From Methanomicrobiales archaeon (lineage in GTDB: Archaea; Halobacteriota; Methanomicrobia; Methanomicrobiales; JACTUA01): a stretch of DNA of 21,908 nt. Positions 1 to 6,571 of the stretch are shown piece by piece. The stretch lies in contig JAJRCL010000210.1 in assembly GCA_028679035.1 (NCBI GenBank), positions 1 to 21,908 on the forward strand, read 5' to 3'. The number at the start of each line of letters is the position of its first letter. Position 1 is the first letter of the stretch. Both the position numbers and the translations under genes were made by a program. The notes under the pieces are model-generated. The model worked only from the letters and a program-made list of their open reading frames with translations, was not told where the DNA came from and did not search any database.

Positions 1-458
1 CATGTGCAAAACATGGCGATTTTTATCTGCATGTGCGTGCGAACGGAGACCTGCAGGTGGACTGTCATCACCTGATCGAGGATACCGGAATCGTTCTGGG
101 TACCGCTCTGCGGAGGGCGATTGGCGAAGGGAAAGGAATCCGGAGATTTTCCCACGCGGTTATCCCGATGGATGAATCCCTTGCCATGGTTGCACTCGAC
201 TGTGGGGGCCGCGGGTACCTGGTCTTCGATGGCAAATTTGGCCTGGACCAGGTGGGAGGCATTCCCCGTGATCTCTTCCAGCATTTCTTCTATGGATGCT
301 GCATCCACGCGGGAATAACGGCCCATATACGGTTCCGGGGGACAAACGACCATCATGCATGCGAAGCGGTATTCAAGGCGTTTGGCATCGCGCTCGGCCA
401 GGCAACATCCATGAAGCCCGGAAGATCCGGTATTCCCAGCACGAAAGGGAAATTCTGA
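1..458 (+). CDS. hisB: Imidazoleglycerol-phosphate dehydratase, C-terminal part (5' end outside window)
   Basis: HisB dehydrates imidazoleglycerol phosphate to imidazoleacetol phosphate in histidine biosynthesis. The reading frame is open from base 3, so only the C-terminal portion (about 150 residues) is present. The fragment shows the family landmarks in order: GDLQVDCHHLIEDTGIVLG (metal-binding His pair and acidic residue), the central block around VALDCGGRGYLVFD, a second histidine motif DHHACEAVFKAFGIAL, and the usual C-terminal PSTKGKF ending in TGA. Family proteins are about 190-200 residues, so roughly the first quarter is missing. Nothing follows it closely on the same strand; the next gene is convergent. 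Confidence 0.96.
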   Translation, partial: CAKHGDFYLHVRANGDLQVDCHHLIEDTGIVLGTALRRAIGEGKGIRRFSHAVIPMDESLAMVALDCGGRGYLVFDGKFGLDQVGGIPRDLFQHFFYGCCIHAGITAHIRFRGTNDHHACEAVFKAFGIALGQATSMKPGRSGIPSTKGKF

Positions 459-460
459 GA

Positions 461-515
461 CCCGGGATCCCGGGGGAGAGAGGGGGTCAGATCCCTTTTC
501 CTGAAAACAGGGAAA
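461..515 (+). terminator. Two inverted repeats just after hisB, possible 3'-end structure
   Basis: Three bases after the hisB stop lies a perfect 14-bp palindrome, CCCGGGATCCCGGG (461-474). A second hairpin follows at 496-515 with arms TTTTCCTG and CAGGGAAA (one G-T wobble) around an AAAA loop. Neither is followed by a long T-run, and archaeal termination usually depends on T-runs, so a terminator role is uncertain. The remaining hisB-histone gap (516-653) shows no gene I can support. Confidence 0.35.
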
Positions 516-653
516 TACCGCTATTGCGTGCAGAGGTACTGCCGATTATTCAGAACCTGCTTGATCATACAGAACAGACCCGTCACTCTTCGTCGGCTTC
601 TCGGGTGAATCCGGAATTCGAAAAAAACACCGGTATCAATGTTAAAAAGGATT

Positions 654-665
654 GAAAGAAAAAAG
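654..665 (-). terminator. T-rich terminator of the histone gene
   Basis: Read on the minus strand, CTTTTTTCTTTC begins a few bases after the histone stop codon. Oligo-T stretches of this kind are the normal archaeal transcription stop signal. Confidence 0.6.
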
Positions 666-669
666 TTTT

Positions 670-876
670 TTACGCGGATTTCGCCGCGAGATCGACATCT
701 TCTTCTTTGATAGTCTTACGGCCAGCGTGCTGGGCGAGCCTGTTTGCCTCTTTGGTGAGGTTTGCTATATACGCCTCGGCCTTTGTAACAAGGGCTGCGG
801 CGGCGTCGCTTCCCACTCTCTCCGCTCCATTCTTCTTTGCGATACGAACAACTGCTGCAATAGGTAGATCAGCCAT
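670..876 (-). CDS. Archaeal histone
   Basis: A 68-residue histone-fold protein that forms dimers and wraps DNA in archaeal chromatin. The sequence starts MADLPIAAVVRIAKKNGAER and ends with a TIKEEDVDLAAKSA helix, matching the minimal HMf-type fold (three helices, two DNA-binding loops) and the usual 65-70 residue length. There are no tails. The ATG is preceded by GAGGTGG at good spacing, and a strong TATA box lies about 39 bp upstream of the ATG, so it is transcribed alone with a leader of about 13 nt. A T-rich terminator follows directly. It is convergent with hisB. Family assignment is very safe; the paralogue is not distinguishable. Confidence 0.96.
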   Translation of the reverse strand: MADLPIAAVVRIAKKNGAERVGSDAAAALVTKAEAYIANLTKEANRLAQHAGRKTIKEEDVDLAAKSA

Positions 877-908
877 ATTTCTTCCACCTCAAACAAGAGT
901 ATATCAGT

Positions 909-920
909 TAATATTTAAAC
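909..920 (-). promoter_or_regulatory. TATA box of the histone gene
   Basis: On the minus strand GTTTAAATATTA is a near-ideal archaeal TATA box. Its centre is about 39 bp upstream of the histone ATG, placing transcription start about 13 nt before the start codon and just upstream of the Shine-Dalgarno sequence. Confidence 0.65.
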
Positions 921-1030
921 GTTTCGGCATTTCCTCCAAAATTTATGTGTATATCCCGTTTATGAGGCATGTTTGGGCGCAGGTTTCGGTATTGAACCAT
1001 ATTCTTCGTTCAAAAAATTAATTCCTGAAT

Positions 1031-1068
1031 AACGGCGCATTTCTCATTTTGAGTAAGAAATAACCGTT
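1031..1068 (-). terminator. Hairpin after mtxX, probable 3'-end structure
   Basis: Outer arms AACGG (1031-1035) and CCGTT (1064-1068) enclose inner arms ATTTCT (1039-1044) and AGAAAT (1056-1061). The structure begins three bases after the mtxX stop on the minus strand, and a T-run (1012-1017) follows. It probably ends the marker 2/marker 4 transcript. Confidence 0.45.
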
Positions 1069-1070
1069 TT

Positions 1071-1811
1071 TTAGATTTTTGCAAGAGATGCTGCCAGCAA
1101 TAAGGCATTCGTATAATCTCCTGAGGCGCGCGATGTATCGACAAAAATTTTTCCGATATTTACAACCGGGGCACCGTGCCCTTTTCCTTCACCGACCATG
1201 GTCAGGGTTCGGAAAATAAGATTGCCGGTGATTCCGTCCGGTGCGATAATAACTCCACACGTCTTCACCGCATCTTCAATAAGAATTTCACGATGCTCCG
1301 CACCCCCGATCCGTGCAAGGAGTTCTGCTTCGGCCAGGCTCTGGTCAATGCGAACATGTCTCCCGACATCGCCCAGCCTTCCTCCGGAAAGCACTGCCAC
1401 CCGGTCGGAAATGCCGAATTTCCTGGCGATCAGGCGTCCCTTGTGCATTAGTGCCAGTTTCTGGGCTATTGTCCAACCCTCGTCTACTCCTACCGGCGCC
1501 AGAAAGAAGCGGGTTCCGAGCGGCGTTTCGAGAAGGGCAATCCGTTCCAGGCTCTGCACACCGCAGGCATCCTTCAGGGCGGTAAGCGTGCGGTGTGCGG
1601 GAAGGGTTCCCCGAACCGCTGCCGCGATCCGGTCATGCATAAGGTCGTGGACCAGTAATTCCTCCGGCCGATCAGCGGTGACGAAGACGATATCATCGGC
1701 ATTATCCGGCGCTTCCCGGCAGTAGCAGGATACGTCCACCCGATCTGCTACAGCCCGGATGCTCGTGATGACTTTGTCGATGTCGGTACCGGCACCTATT
1801 CCCACGGTCAT
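1071..1811 (-). CDS. mtxX: Methanogenesis marker protein 4 (MtxX family)
   Basis: A 246-residue protein of the methanogen-restricted marker 4 / MtxX family, distantly related to phosphate acyltransferases. Its biochemical role is not established; annotations as a methyltransferase-related protein rest on gene context. Recognisable blocks are the N-terminal MTVGIGAGTDIDKV, the central AVLSGGRLGDVGRH, and the C-terminal VIIAPDGITGNLIFRTLTMV followed by GKIFVDTSRASGDYTNALLL. The ATG overlaps the stop of the upstream marker 2 gene by 4 bp, so the two are translationally coupled and probably act in the same methanogenesis-linked process. A hairpin and T-run follow the stop. Confidence 0.88.
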   Translation of the reverse strand: MTVGIGAGTDIDKVITSIRAVADRVDVSCYCREAPDNADDIVFVTADRPEELLVHDLMHDRIAAAVRGTLPAHRTLTALKDACGVQSLERIALLETPLGTRFFLAPVGVDEGWTIAQKLALMHKGRLIARKFGISDRVAVLSGGRLGDVGRHVRIDQSLAEAELLARIGGAEHREILIEDAVKTCGVIIAPDGITGNLIFRTLTMVGEGKGHGAPVVNIGKIFVDTSRASGDYTNALLLAASLAKI

Positions 1812-2818
1812 GGTGAGCAGGTTTCAAATGTTGCAAAAATGCCCATGATCCCGTTCTGGCCGAGATCGAAAACCCGGGTCTCTTTTCCCTGATACCGGAT
1901 TCCGAGATTCCTGCTCGCATCTACCTTCCCGATCTCGGCAGCGGTAATACCGGTGGCAGCGAACCGCTCACAGATCGACCGCACGTTCCCGCTTTTCATT
2001 GTGAGAACAAAGCCCATGCCGGGATACATCCGCACCCATTGCTCAAAGGAAATCCCGGTCGCGACCAGATCCGGACGTGGTATCCGTTCCAGATCAATCA
2101 CCGCACCTTTGCCGCTCACTTCCAGGAGCATGCCCAGTGTCCCGATGATTCCCGGGTTACTGATGTCTTTTGCTGCGGTGACCAGGTGCTCCTCTCCAAG
2201 ATCCTGAAGAAGCCGAATCTGTGCACGTACTGCCTGCGCTGTTTTCATCGTGACCGAGTCCCAGTTCAATGCGCAGGACGGATGAACCCTTCCAGACAGG
2301 TCGATAGCAGCCACGATACTGTCCCCAATCTGTGCGGTATTACTGTATATGACAGAATCAAGCCGTGCAGACCCCAGGATCGCAACATCGATCACACTGT
2401 AGGGCGTGTCCGGGTGCAGATGTCCGCCAACGATGGGGACACCGAACTGGGCCGAAGCAAATGCCATCCCGCGGGTGACTTCATCCCGGATCCGTTCATC
2501 CGAGATAGAGAGGACGTCAACGAGAGCGATCGGTCTTCCTCCCATAGCAGCGATGTCATGCACATTCACGAGGATCGAGCAGTAACCAGCCCAGAAAGGA
2601 TCCGCCTCCATGAGCCGGCTCCAGATCCCGTCTGCAGCAAGGAGAAGAGCTTCGTCCCCGTGACGGATGACAGCGGCATCTTCCCCGAAGGAGGCGATCA
2701 CATCCGGTGCATCGATGCGCAATGCCCGGATCATTTCCCCTATCGGGTGTTTCCTGGTAACTCCCACATATTCACGCACCGATTTCGCAACAGAATCGAT
2801 GGTGCAGTCGTCAGCCAC
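1808..2818 (-). CDS. Methanogenesis marker protein 2 (AIR synthase-like)
   Basis: A 336-residue protein of the PurM/AIR synthase superfamily, in the group found as methanogenesis marker 2. The fold binds ATP and usually phosphorylates a carbonyl or selenide-like substrate; the substrate here is unknown. Superfamily features visible are SFGEDAAVIRHGDEALLLAADGIW near residues 43-66 (nucleotide-binding strand with acidic metal ligands), a VNVHDIAAMGGRPIALVDVL block, IVGGHLHPDT, and the C-terminal TAAKDISNPGIIGTLGMLLE. The start is GTG, preceded by GGGG seven bases upstream, with a TATA-like element about 45 bp upstream. It is the first gene of a two-gene operon with mtxX (4-bp overlap). Confidence 0.88.
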   Translation of the reverse strand: MADDCTIDSVAKSVREYVGVTRKHPIGEMIRALRIDAPDVIASFGEDAAVIRHGDEALLLAADGIWSRLMEADPFWAGYCSILVNVHDIAAMGGRPIALVDVLSISDERIRDEVTRGMAFASAQFGVPIVGGHLHPDTPYSVIDVAILGSARLDSVIYSNTAQIGDSIVAAIDLSGRVHPSCALNWDSVTMKTAQAVRAQIRLLQDLGEEHLVTAAKDISNPGIIGTLGMLLEVSGKGAVIDLERIPRPDLVATGISFEQWVRMYPGMGFVLTMKSGNVRSICERFAATGITAAEIGKVDASRNLGIRYQGKETRVFDLGQNGIMGIFATFETCSP

Positions 2819-2856
2819 GCCGGTTCCCCGTAGCAGAATTATCCGCTCTCATCAGA

Positions 2857-2870
2857 GATAATGTATTTGG
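2857..2870 (-). promoter_or_regulatory. TATA-like element upstream of marker 2 operon
   Basis: On the minus strand CCAAATACATTATC resembles an archaeal TATA box and would start transcription near 2837, giving a leader of about 19 nt that contains the GGGG ribosome-binding element. The rest of the gap between this operon and the PII gene (2871-2963) holds no gene I can support. Confidence 0.45.
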
Positions 2871-2963
2871 ATAGTGATGGAGCGTCGGAGACACGAAAAA
2901 AGGGACACGTATTACCGGTTATTTATGCAGAGGTGTAAACGATACTTCAGGAGATGGCTAGGA

Positions 2964-3293
2964 TCATGCCCATTCCTCGTCAGTCCTCACCCGGGCCATC
3001 CGTTCCATGGGAATCACGAAAATCTTCCCGTCCCCATGCTTTCCGGTACGGGCGGCACGGCATATGGTATCCACGACCGTGTCAACATCCCGGGATTCGA
3101 CGACGAGATCAATTTCAACTTTCGGCAGGTCATCAACCTGGATGAAGCTGCCCCGGAATTCAAGGGCTATACCTTTCTGTTCGCCCCTCCCCCGTATTTC
3201 AAGCGAGGTCAAGGGGATAATGCCCTTGTTTTCCAGTGCCTTTTTTACCCGGTCAAACCGTTCCGGGCGTATGATAGCCTGTACCATTTTCAT
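2964..3293 (-). CDS. PII family nitrogen regulatory protein (GlnK/NifI-like)
   Basis: A 109-residue PII protein, a trimeric sensor of 2-oxoglutarate and ATP/ADP that adjusts ammonium transport, glutamine synthetase or nitrogenase. The start MKMVQAIIRPERFDRVKKAL and the signature LPKVEIDLVV, then ARTGKHGDGKIFV (residues 81-93, B-loop) and RVRT (C-loop) are canonical. The T-loop (about 37-55) keeps the GRGEQKG base and normal length, but residue 51, the tyrosine uridylylated in enterobacteria, is Ile, and residue 46 is Phe. It lies 44 bp after the small Cys-rich gene on the same strand and is probably cotranscribed with it. No amtB, glnA or nif gene is in the window, so GlnK and NifI cannot be separated. 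Confidence 0.9.
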   Translation of the reverse strand: MKMVQAIIRPERFDRVKKALENKGIIPLTSLEIRGRGEQKGIALEFRGSFIQVDDLPKVEIDLVVESRDVDTVVDTICRAARTGKHGDGKIFVIPMERMARVRTDEEWA

Positions 3294-3337
3294 TTTTTGT
3301 ACCCGACCTTGTCTGCTTTGTCATCCTGTTTCATTCC

Positions 3338-3586
3338 TTATTGAACCCGTAACAGGGTGAAATCTTCACAAACCGCGTATAGGGAGATCCCCCGGGAATG
3401 GTATTTCACACATTCCACGGAAAGACCGTCCCGTCGCCCGTGGACACACCTGCAGCAGCATTCAGCGAAACGCAGATCCGGCGGAGGATCGTGAGAATAG
3501 GAACTCAGGGCCGGCATCCACTCGTCTTCACCGTTTTTTGTGTCACATGCAAATTCCTGCGTTATACCATTCCTCCAATCTATCAT
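3338..3586 (-). CDS. Small cysteine-rich protein, function unknown
   Basis: An 82-residue protein I do not recognise. The C-terminal half carries a cysteine pattern suggestive of a metal site: ECCCRCVHGRRDGLSVEC followed by a final AVCEDF (cysteines near residues 43-46, 60 and 73). Compact archaeal proteins with a CxxC, a distant Cys and a CEDF-like end often bind zinc, but I cannot show that here. Its ATG overlaps the stop of the upstream gene by 4 bp (ATGA), which strongly supports it being translated. The PII gene follows 44 bp downstream, so it belongs to the same probable operon. No convincing Shine-Dalgarno precedes it, consistent with coupling. Confidence 0.62.
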   Translation of the reverse strand: MIDWRNGITQEFACDTKNGEDEWMPALSSYSHDPPPDLRFAECCCRCVHGRRDGLSVECVKYHSRGISLYAVCEDFTLLRVQ

Positions 3587-3993
3587 TCATGCAGAGCCTG
3601 TAATTTCGTCTTGACCCGATCAGAAACCCGATACTCCGGCATAAACGGGTAGCATGTGTGCCGGATTATCTCATCGATGTCATCGTCGGTGATCCCGAAA
3701 TTCTGGTGGTTTAATACTTCATGGTGCACGAGGTTTCCGCAATGTCTGCCTGTGCGGCAGAGCTCAGGAATCTCCCGTGACACCCGTACCCAGTAGAAGT
3801 ACTCACCAACAAGAACCTTCGTTTCCTCAGGCGAGCCCCCCTCTATGCTGCCCTCCCGTGAATCCCATTCCGGTGAGGGATGAAAGAGCCATTCCAGTTC
3901 TTTCTCCCCCTGCTCTTGTCCAGCAGAATTATTCCGCATCAATTTTATCGGAGCAACCGATCGGCCGGTCGATCCGTTTTCCGCGACTGCCAT
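3583..3993 (-). CDS. Uncharacterised protein upstream of Cys-rich and PII genes
   Basis: A 136-residue protein with no family I recognise. The first 60 residues are polar and probably disordered (Gln, Glu, Ser, Gly rich). The C-terminal half looks folded and includes VGEYFYWVRVSREIPELC, RTGRHCGNLVHHEVLNHQNF and DDDIDEIIRHTCYPFMPEYR, with three Cys and four His that could contribute a metal or redox site. I chose the ATG at 3993 because GGAGG precedes it at about 9 nt; the frame stays open 129 bp further upstream, but that part reads unlike a protein and lacks a ribosome site. It overlaps the Cys-rich gene by 4 bp and heads the probable operon that ends with PII. Confidence 0.62.
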   Translation of the reverse strand: MAVAENGSTGRSVAPIKLMRNNSAGQEQGEKELEWLFHPSPEWDSREGSIEGGSPEETKVLVGEYFYWVRVSREIPELCRTGRHCGNLVHHEVLNHQNFGITDDDIDEIIRHTCYPFMPEYRVSDRVKTKLQALHE

Positions 3994-4172
3994 GTTTTCC
4001 ACCCTCCCCAGAGTTCTCTCACGCTCCCCGAAAACGATGAGAAAAAGACGTCGTTTTTTCGGAAAGATACCCGAGCATCGCATTCCTGAAGTGTCCAAGA
4101 GCTGCAGGCCGACGGGATACACCGCCAGCCCTAAGAACCTAAGACATTCCCTTACGGTAGAACCGCCCGGGC

Positions 4173-4185
4173 CCCCGCTGCGGGG
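4173..4185. repeat. Short GC hairpin in the gap before rfcL
   Basis: CCCCG-CTG-CGGGG forms a 5-bp stem with a 3-nt loop in the divergent gap 3994-4277. On the minus strand it would lie in a long leader of the uncharacterised gene starting at 3993, if that is transcribed from the AT-rich box near 4212-4219. The rest of the gap holds the two AT-rich promoter candidates and no gene I can support. Confidence 0.3.
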
Positions 4186-4211
4186 ATAGAAGGAAGTAGC
4201 TTTCCATTCTA

Positions 4212-4255
4212 TTTAAAATTTTCCATCTACTGAACCCGGGTTTACAGTTTATGTA
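4212..4255 (+). promoter_or_regulatory. Promoter region of rfcL, two TATA candidates
   Basis: TTTAAAAT (4212-4219) and TTTATGTA (4248-4255) both resemble archaeal TATA boxes. The second is centred about 26 bp before the rfcL GTG, which predicts a leaderless mRNA; this agrees with the absence of a Shine-Dalgarno sequence. The first is nearly palindromic and could also serve the minus strand. Confidence 0.5.
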
Positions 4256-4277
4256 ATCCGGCGCTCCATGATCTCCT

Positions 4278-5603
4278 GTGGACTGGGTGGAGAAATACCG
4301 GCCGGCACGACTGCAGGATCTCGTTGGGAACACGACCAGTCTCCGGCAGATGGCGGAATGGGCCCGAACGTGGACTCCTGCGAGCAGGCCGCTTCTCCTG
4401 TATGGAAAACCTGGCACCGGTAAAACCTCCAGCGCGCTTGCCCTTGCCCGGGATATGGGGTGGGAGGTTGTGGAGCTGAATGCAAGCGACCAGCGAACCA
4501 AGGCGGTCATTGAGCGAGTCGCCGGAAACAGCAGTACCACGGCAAGTCTCACCGGAGAAGGAAAAAAACTGATTGTGATTGATGAAGCGGATCATCTGCA
4601 TGGGACGGCAGACCGCGGAGGCGCTAAGGCGATAATCGATGTACTACAACGCTCCCGGCAGCCGATCATTCTCATCGTCAATGATCTGTACGGCATCCCG
4701 CCGGAATTAAAAAACCGCTGTGATCTTGTCCAGTTCCGGGCCCTGCAGGCACGGTCCATCGTTCCGCGTCTTAAATTCATCTGCATGGCCGAAGGGATCC
4801 GGTGCGGGGAAAGCGCCCTTGGCGAGATTGCCGAGAGTGCCCGGGGAGATGTTCGCGCTGCCATCAACATGCTGCAGGCATCAGCGATCGGGAAGGATCT
4901 TGTCGAAGTGCATGATATCCACAGCTCCCAGAAGGATGAGCGTTCAACGATCTTTGATCTGATTACCGCATTATTCCGGGGTGCACGGGACGAAGACCTT
5001 CTCGCCCGATCCGCAGACATCGGGGATGCACCCGACTCGATTCTCCAGTGGCTGGAAGGCGCAATTCCCCTTATCCCCGATCCCGGTGCCCGTGCACGGG
5101 CATACCGATCCCTCGCCAAAGCCGATGTTCTGCTCGGTCTGACGTACCGGAGACAATATTTTCTCCTCTGGCGCTATGCCCAGGGACTGATGATTCTCGG
5201 CGTAGCCGATGCAGCGGGAGGACGGGGAATCCATGGGCGGATCCAGCCGCCGGCACGATGGCAGAAAATGGGCCAGTCGCGCCGGCAGAAGGCCCTCCGA
5301 TCTGTCCTCCTGAAGAAACTCTCCGGCGCCATGCATATGGACCAGAAGACGTTTCGCGAAAGTTACCTGACTCCCGTTTCCCTGTTTATCGAGCGAAACC
5401 CAAAGCTGTACGCCCTCGAATTGCAGCTGGACACCGATGAACTCGCGTATTTCACCCATAACCGCGATCAGGCTTCCGCGATCATGAAAGAGCTTTCCTC
5501 AAAGCCGAAAAAAAAGAGTGTTGCTCCGGAAGAACCGGCAGAAAAAAAGGAGAAGCGATCGGCTGCTCAGTCATCTCTTTTCGATGGGTTCTCCCGTACG
5601 TGA
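4278..5603 (+). CDS. rfcL: Replication factor C large subunit
   Basis: The large subunit of the archaeal clamp loader, which opens and loads PCNA onto primed DNA together with four RfcS subunits. The 441-residue AAA+ protein begins MDWVEKYRPARLQDLVG, as is typical. Walker A is GKPGTGKT (residues 43-50), Walker B IDEAD (101-105), and the SRC-like region is replaced by RGDVRAAINML as usual for RfcL. A lysine/glutamate-rich linker leads to the C-terminal PCNA-interacting motif QSSLFDGF (431-438). The start is GTG, fixed by the conserved N-terminus; no Shine-Dalgarno is visible and a TATA box is placed for a leaderless transcript. The last 37 bp overlap the convergent UPF0146 gene. Confidence 0.96.
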   Translation: MDWVEKYRPARLQDLVGNTTSLRQMAEWARTWTPASRPLLLYGKPGTGKTSSALALARDMGWEVVELNASDQRTKAVIERVAGNSSTTASLTGEGKKLIVIDEADHLHGTADRGGAKAIIDVLQRSRQPIILIVNDLYGIPPELKNRCDLVQFRALQARSIVPRLKFICMAEGIRCGESALGEIAESARGDVRAAINMLQASAIGKDLVEVHDIHSSQKDERSTIFDLITALFRGARDEDLLARSADIGDAPDSILQWLEGAIPLIPDPGARARAYRSLAKADVLLGLTYRRQYFLLWRYAQGLMILGVADAAGGRGIHGRIQPPARWQKMGQSRRQKALRSVLLKKLSGAMHMDQKTFRESYLTPVSLFIERNPKLYALELQLDTDELAYFTHNRDQASAIMKELSSKPKKKSVAPEEPAEKKEKRSAAQSSLFDGFSRT

Positions 5604-5989
5604 TAGCGGTGGAGGACCACGCCGCAGTCAATCAGTTCGCCTCCATCGCCGTAGAGTTCAAAACCGAGATGGTAGACCAACAGATCGCACTGCAGTTCCT
5701 GGCTCAGCCGGATCATTGGCGGAACCATCTCAATCGCAGGACGGACGGCATAGAGCAGGTCTGCGGCTTCGTACAGGGACCGGTCGGGAGAGAAAATATC
5801 ATCGATGCATGTGGGTATACCGGGTTCTTCGGGCATCGGCTTGATATCGGTGCACCGTACGCCAACCCCTGACCGGCGAAGAAGCCGCGCGACATCAAAA
5901 TTTTTTCCTACGCCGATTTCTACTGCATTCCGGTAATTACGGCTGATATAGGTTCCAATCAGCAACTCAATACGTTTATAGGCGTCCAT
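5567..5989 (-). CDS. UPF0146 family protein
   Basis: A 140-residue archaeal protein of the UPF0146 family, function unknown. The N-terminal NAVEIGVGKNFDVARLLRRSG followed by VRCTDIKPMP resembles motif I and the acidic ribose-binding residue of a Rossmann-type SAM-dependent methyltransferase, but the protein is short for an active enzyme. DIFSPDRSLYEAADLLYAVRP and DLLVYHLGFELYG are family-typical blocks. I chose MDAYKRIELL as the start; the upstream frame is the amzA antisense. No good Shine-Dalgarno is present, and a TATA box about 31 bp upstream predicts a 5-nt leader. The 3' end overlaps the rfcL stop by 37 bp, antisense to the rfcL PCNA-binding motif. Confidence 0.85.
   Translation of the reverse strand: MDAYKRIELLIGTYISRNYRNAVEIGVGKNFDVARLLRRSGVGVRCTDIKPMPEEPGIPTCIDDIFSPDRSLYEAADLLYAVRPAIEMVPPMIRLSQELQCDLLVYHLGFELYGDGGELIDCGVVLHRYHVRENPSKRDD
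5974..5981 (+). promoter_or_regulatory. TATA box of amzA inside the UPF0146 coding region
   Basis: GTTTATAG is centred about 28 bp before the amzA ATG and predicts transcription starting a few bases before it. On the opposite strand the same bases are codons 3-6 of the UPF0146 gene. Confidence 0.55.
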
Positions 5990-6005
5990 TGCACACTCTA
6001 AGATA

Positions 6006-6554
6006 ATGGGGATCACTATATTTTGGGATCGTTCTGCCCCGCAGGGACTACAGCTCCCGGCGGCCCGTACGATATCCATGATCCTCGCAGCGCCGGTCGA
6101 TGTGCAGGAAAATACGGTCTTTCTCAACGGTTTCGATACCGTAAGAAACCAGTGCGACGCCGGCATGATCCTCAACCGCATGCAGCTGTTTGTCAAGAGA
6201 CATCACTGCACGGAGCCGATCTTACTCGTTATCCAGCAGGATCTGTACACACCGGGCACAGACTTTGTCTTCGGGCTCGCCCGCAATGCTGCCGGCGCAG
6301 CGGTGCTCTCGGTGGCACGTCTGGACAACCGGTACTATGGACGTACCGCCGATGACGCAGAACTCGTGGACCGGATCGCAAAAGAGGGAGCACACGAGGT
6401 CGGGCATCTGCAGGGACTCCCCCATTGCAACGACCCGGAATGTGTAATGTTCCAGCCGAGGACGCTGGACGAACTGGACCGGAAAAGAAAAGCCCTTTGT
6501 CCGACCTGTCTGGCACTCAAACAGACACTACTGTCGTCCGGTTCGTCTTCCTGA
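6006..6554 (+). CDS. amzA: Archaemetzincin zinc metalloprotease
   Basis: A 182-residue archaemetzincin (peptidase family M54). The zinc motif HEVGHLQGLPH (residues 130-140) supplies the three His ligands H130, H134 and H140 and the catalytic E131. It is followed by CNDPEC, the Met-turn methionine M148, and C165-x-x-C168; with C141 and C146 these make the second, structural zinc site that defines the family. The physiological substrate is unknown. The ATG is only 16 bp from the divergent UPF0146 start, and the TATA box predicts a nearly leaderless mRNA; no Shine-Dalgarno is seen. It converges on the HEAT-repeat gene 17 bp downstream. Confidence 0.95.
   Translation: MGITIFWDRSAPQGLQLPAARTISMILAAPVDVQENTVFLNGFDTVRNQCDAGMILNRMQLFVKRHHCTEPILLVIQQDLYTPGTDFVFGLARNAAGAAVLSVARLDNRYYGRTADDAELVDRIAKEGAHEVGHLQGLPHCNDPECVMFQPRTLDELDRKRKALCPTCLALKQTLLSSGSSS
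6016..6025 (-). promoter_or_regulatory. TATA box of UPF0146 gene inside amzA codons 4-7
   Basis: On the minus strand CAAAATATAG is centred about 31 bp upstream of the UPF0146 ATG, predicting a start site near 5994-5995. The same bases encode residues 4-7 of archaemetzincin on the plus strand. Confidence 0.55.
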
Positions 6555-6571
6555 GATTAGGCCGGATTGGA

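Noticed and set aside
2039..2833. Long plus-strand open frame (264 codons) opposite the marker 2 gene
   Set aside because: It is antisense to a gene with clear family motifs, reads as low-complexity Arg/Asp/His-rich sequence, and has no ribosome site.
2864..4277. NrpR-type operator (GGAA-N6-TTCC) for the PII operon
   Set aside because: I looked upstream of the PII gene and of the operon head and found no convincing copy.
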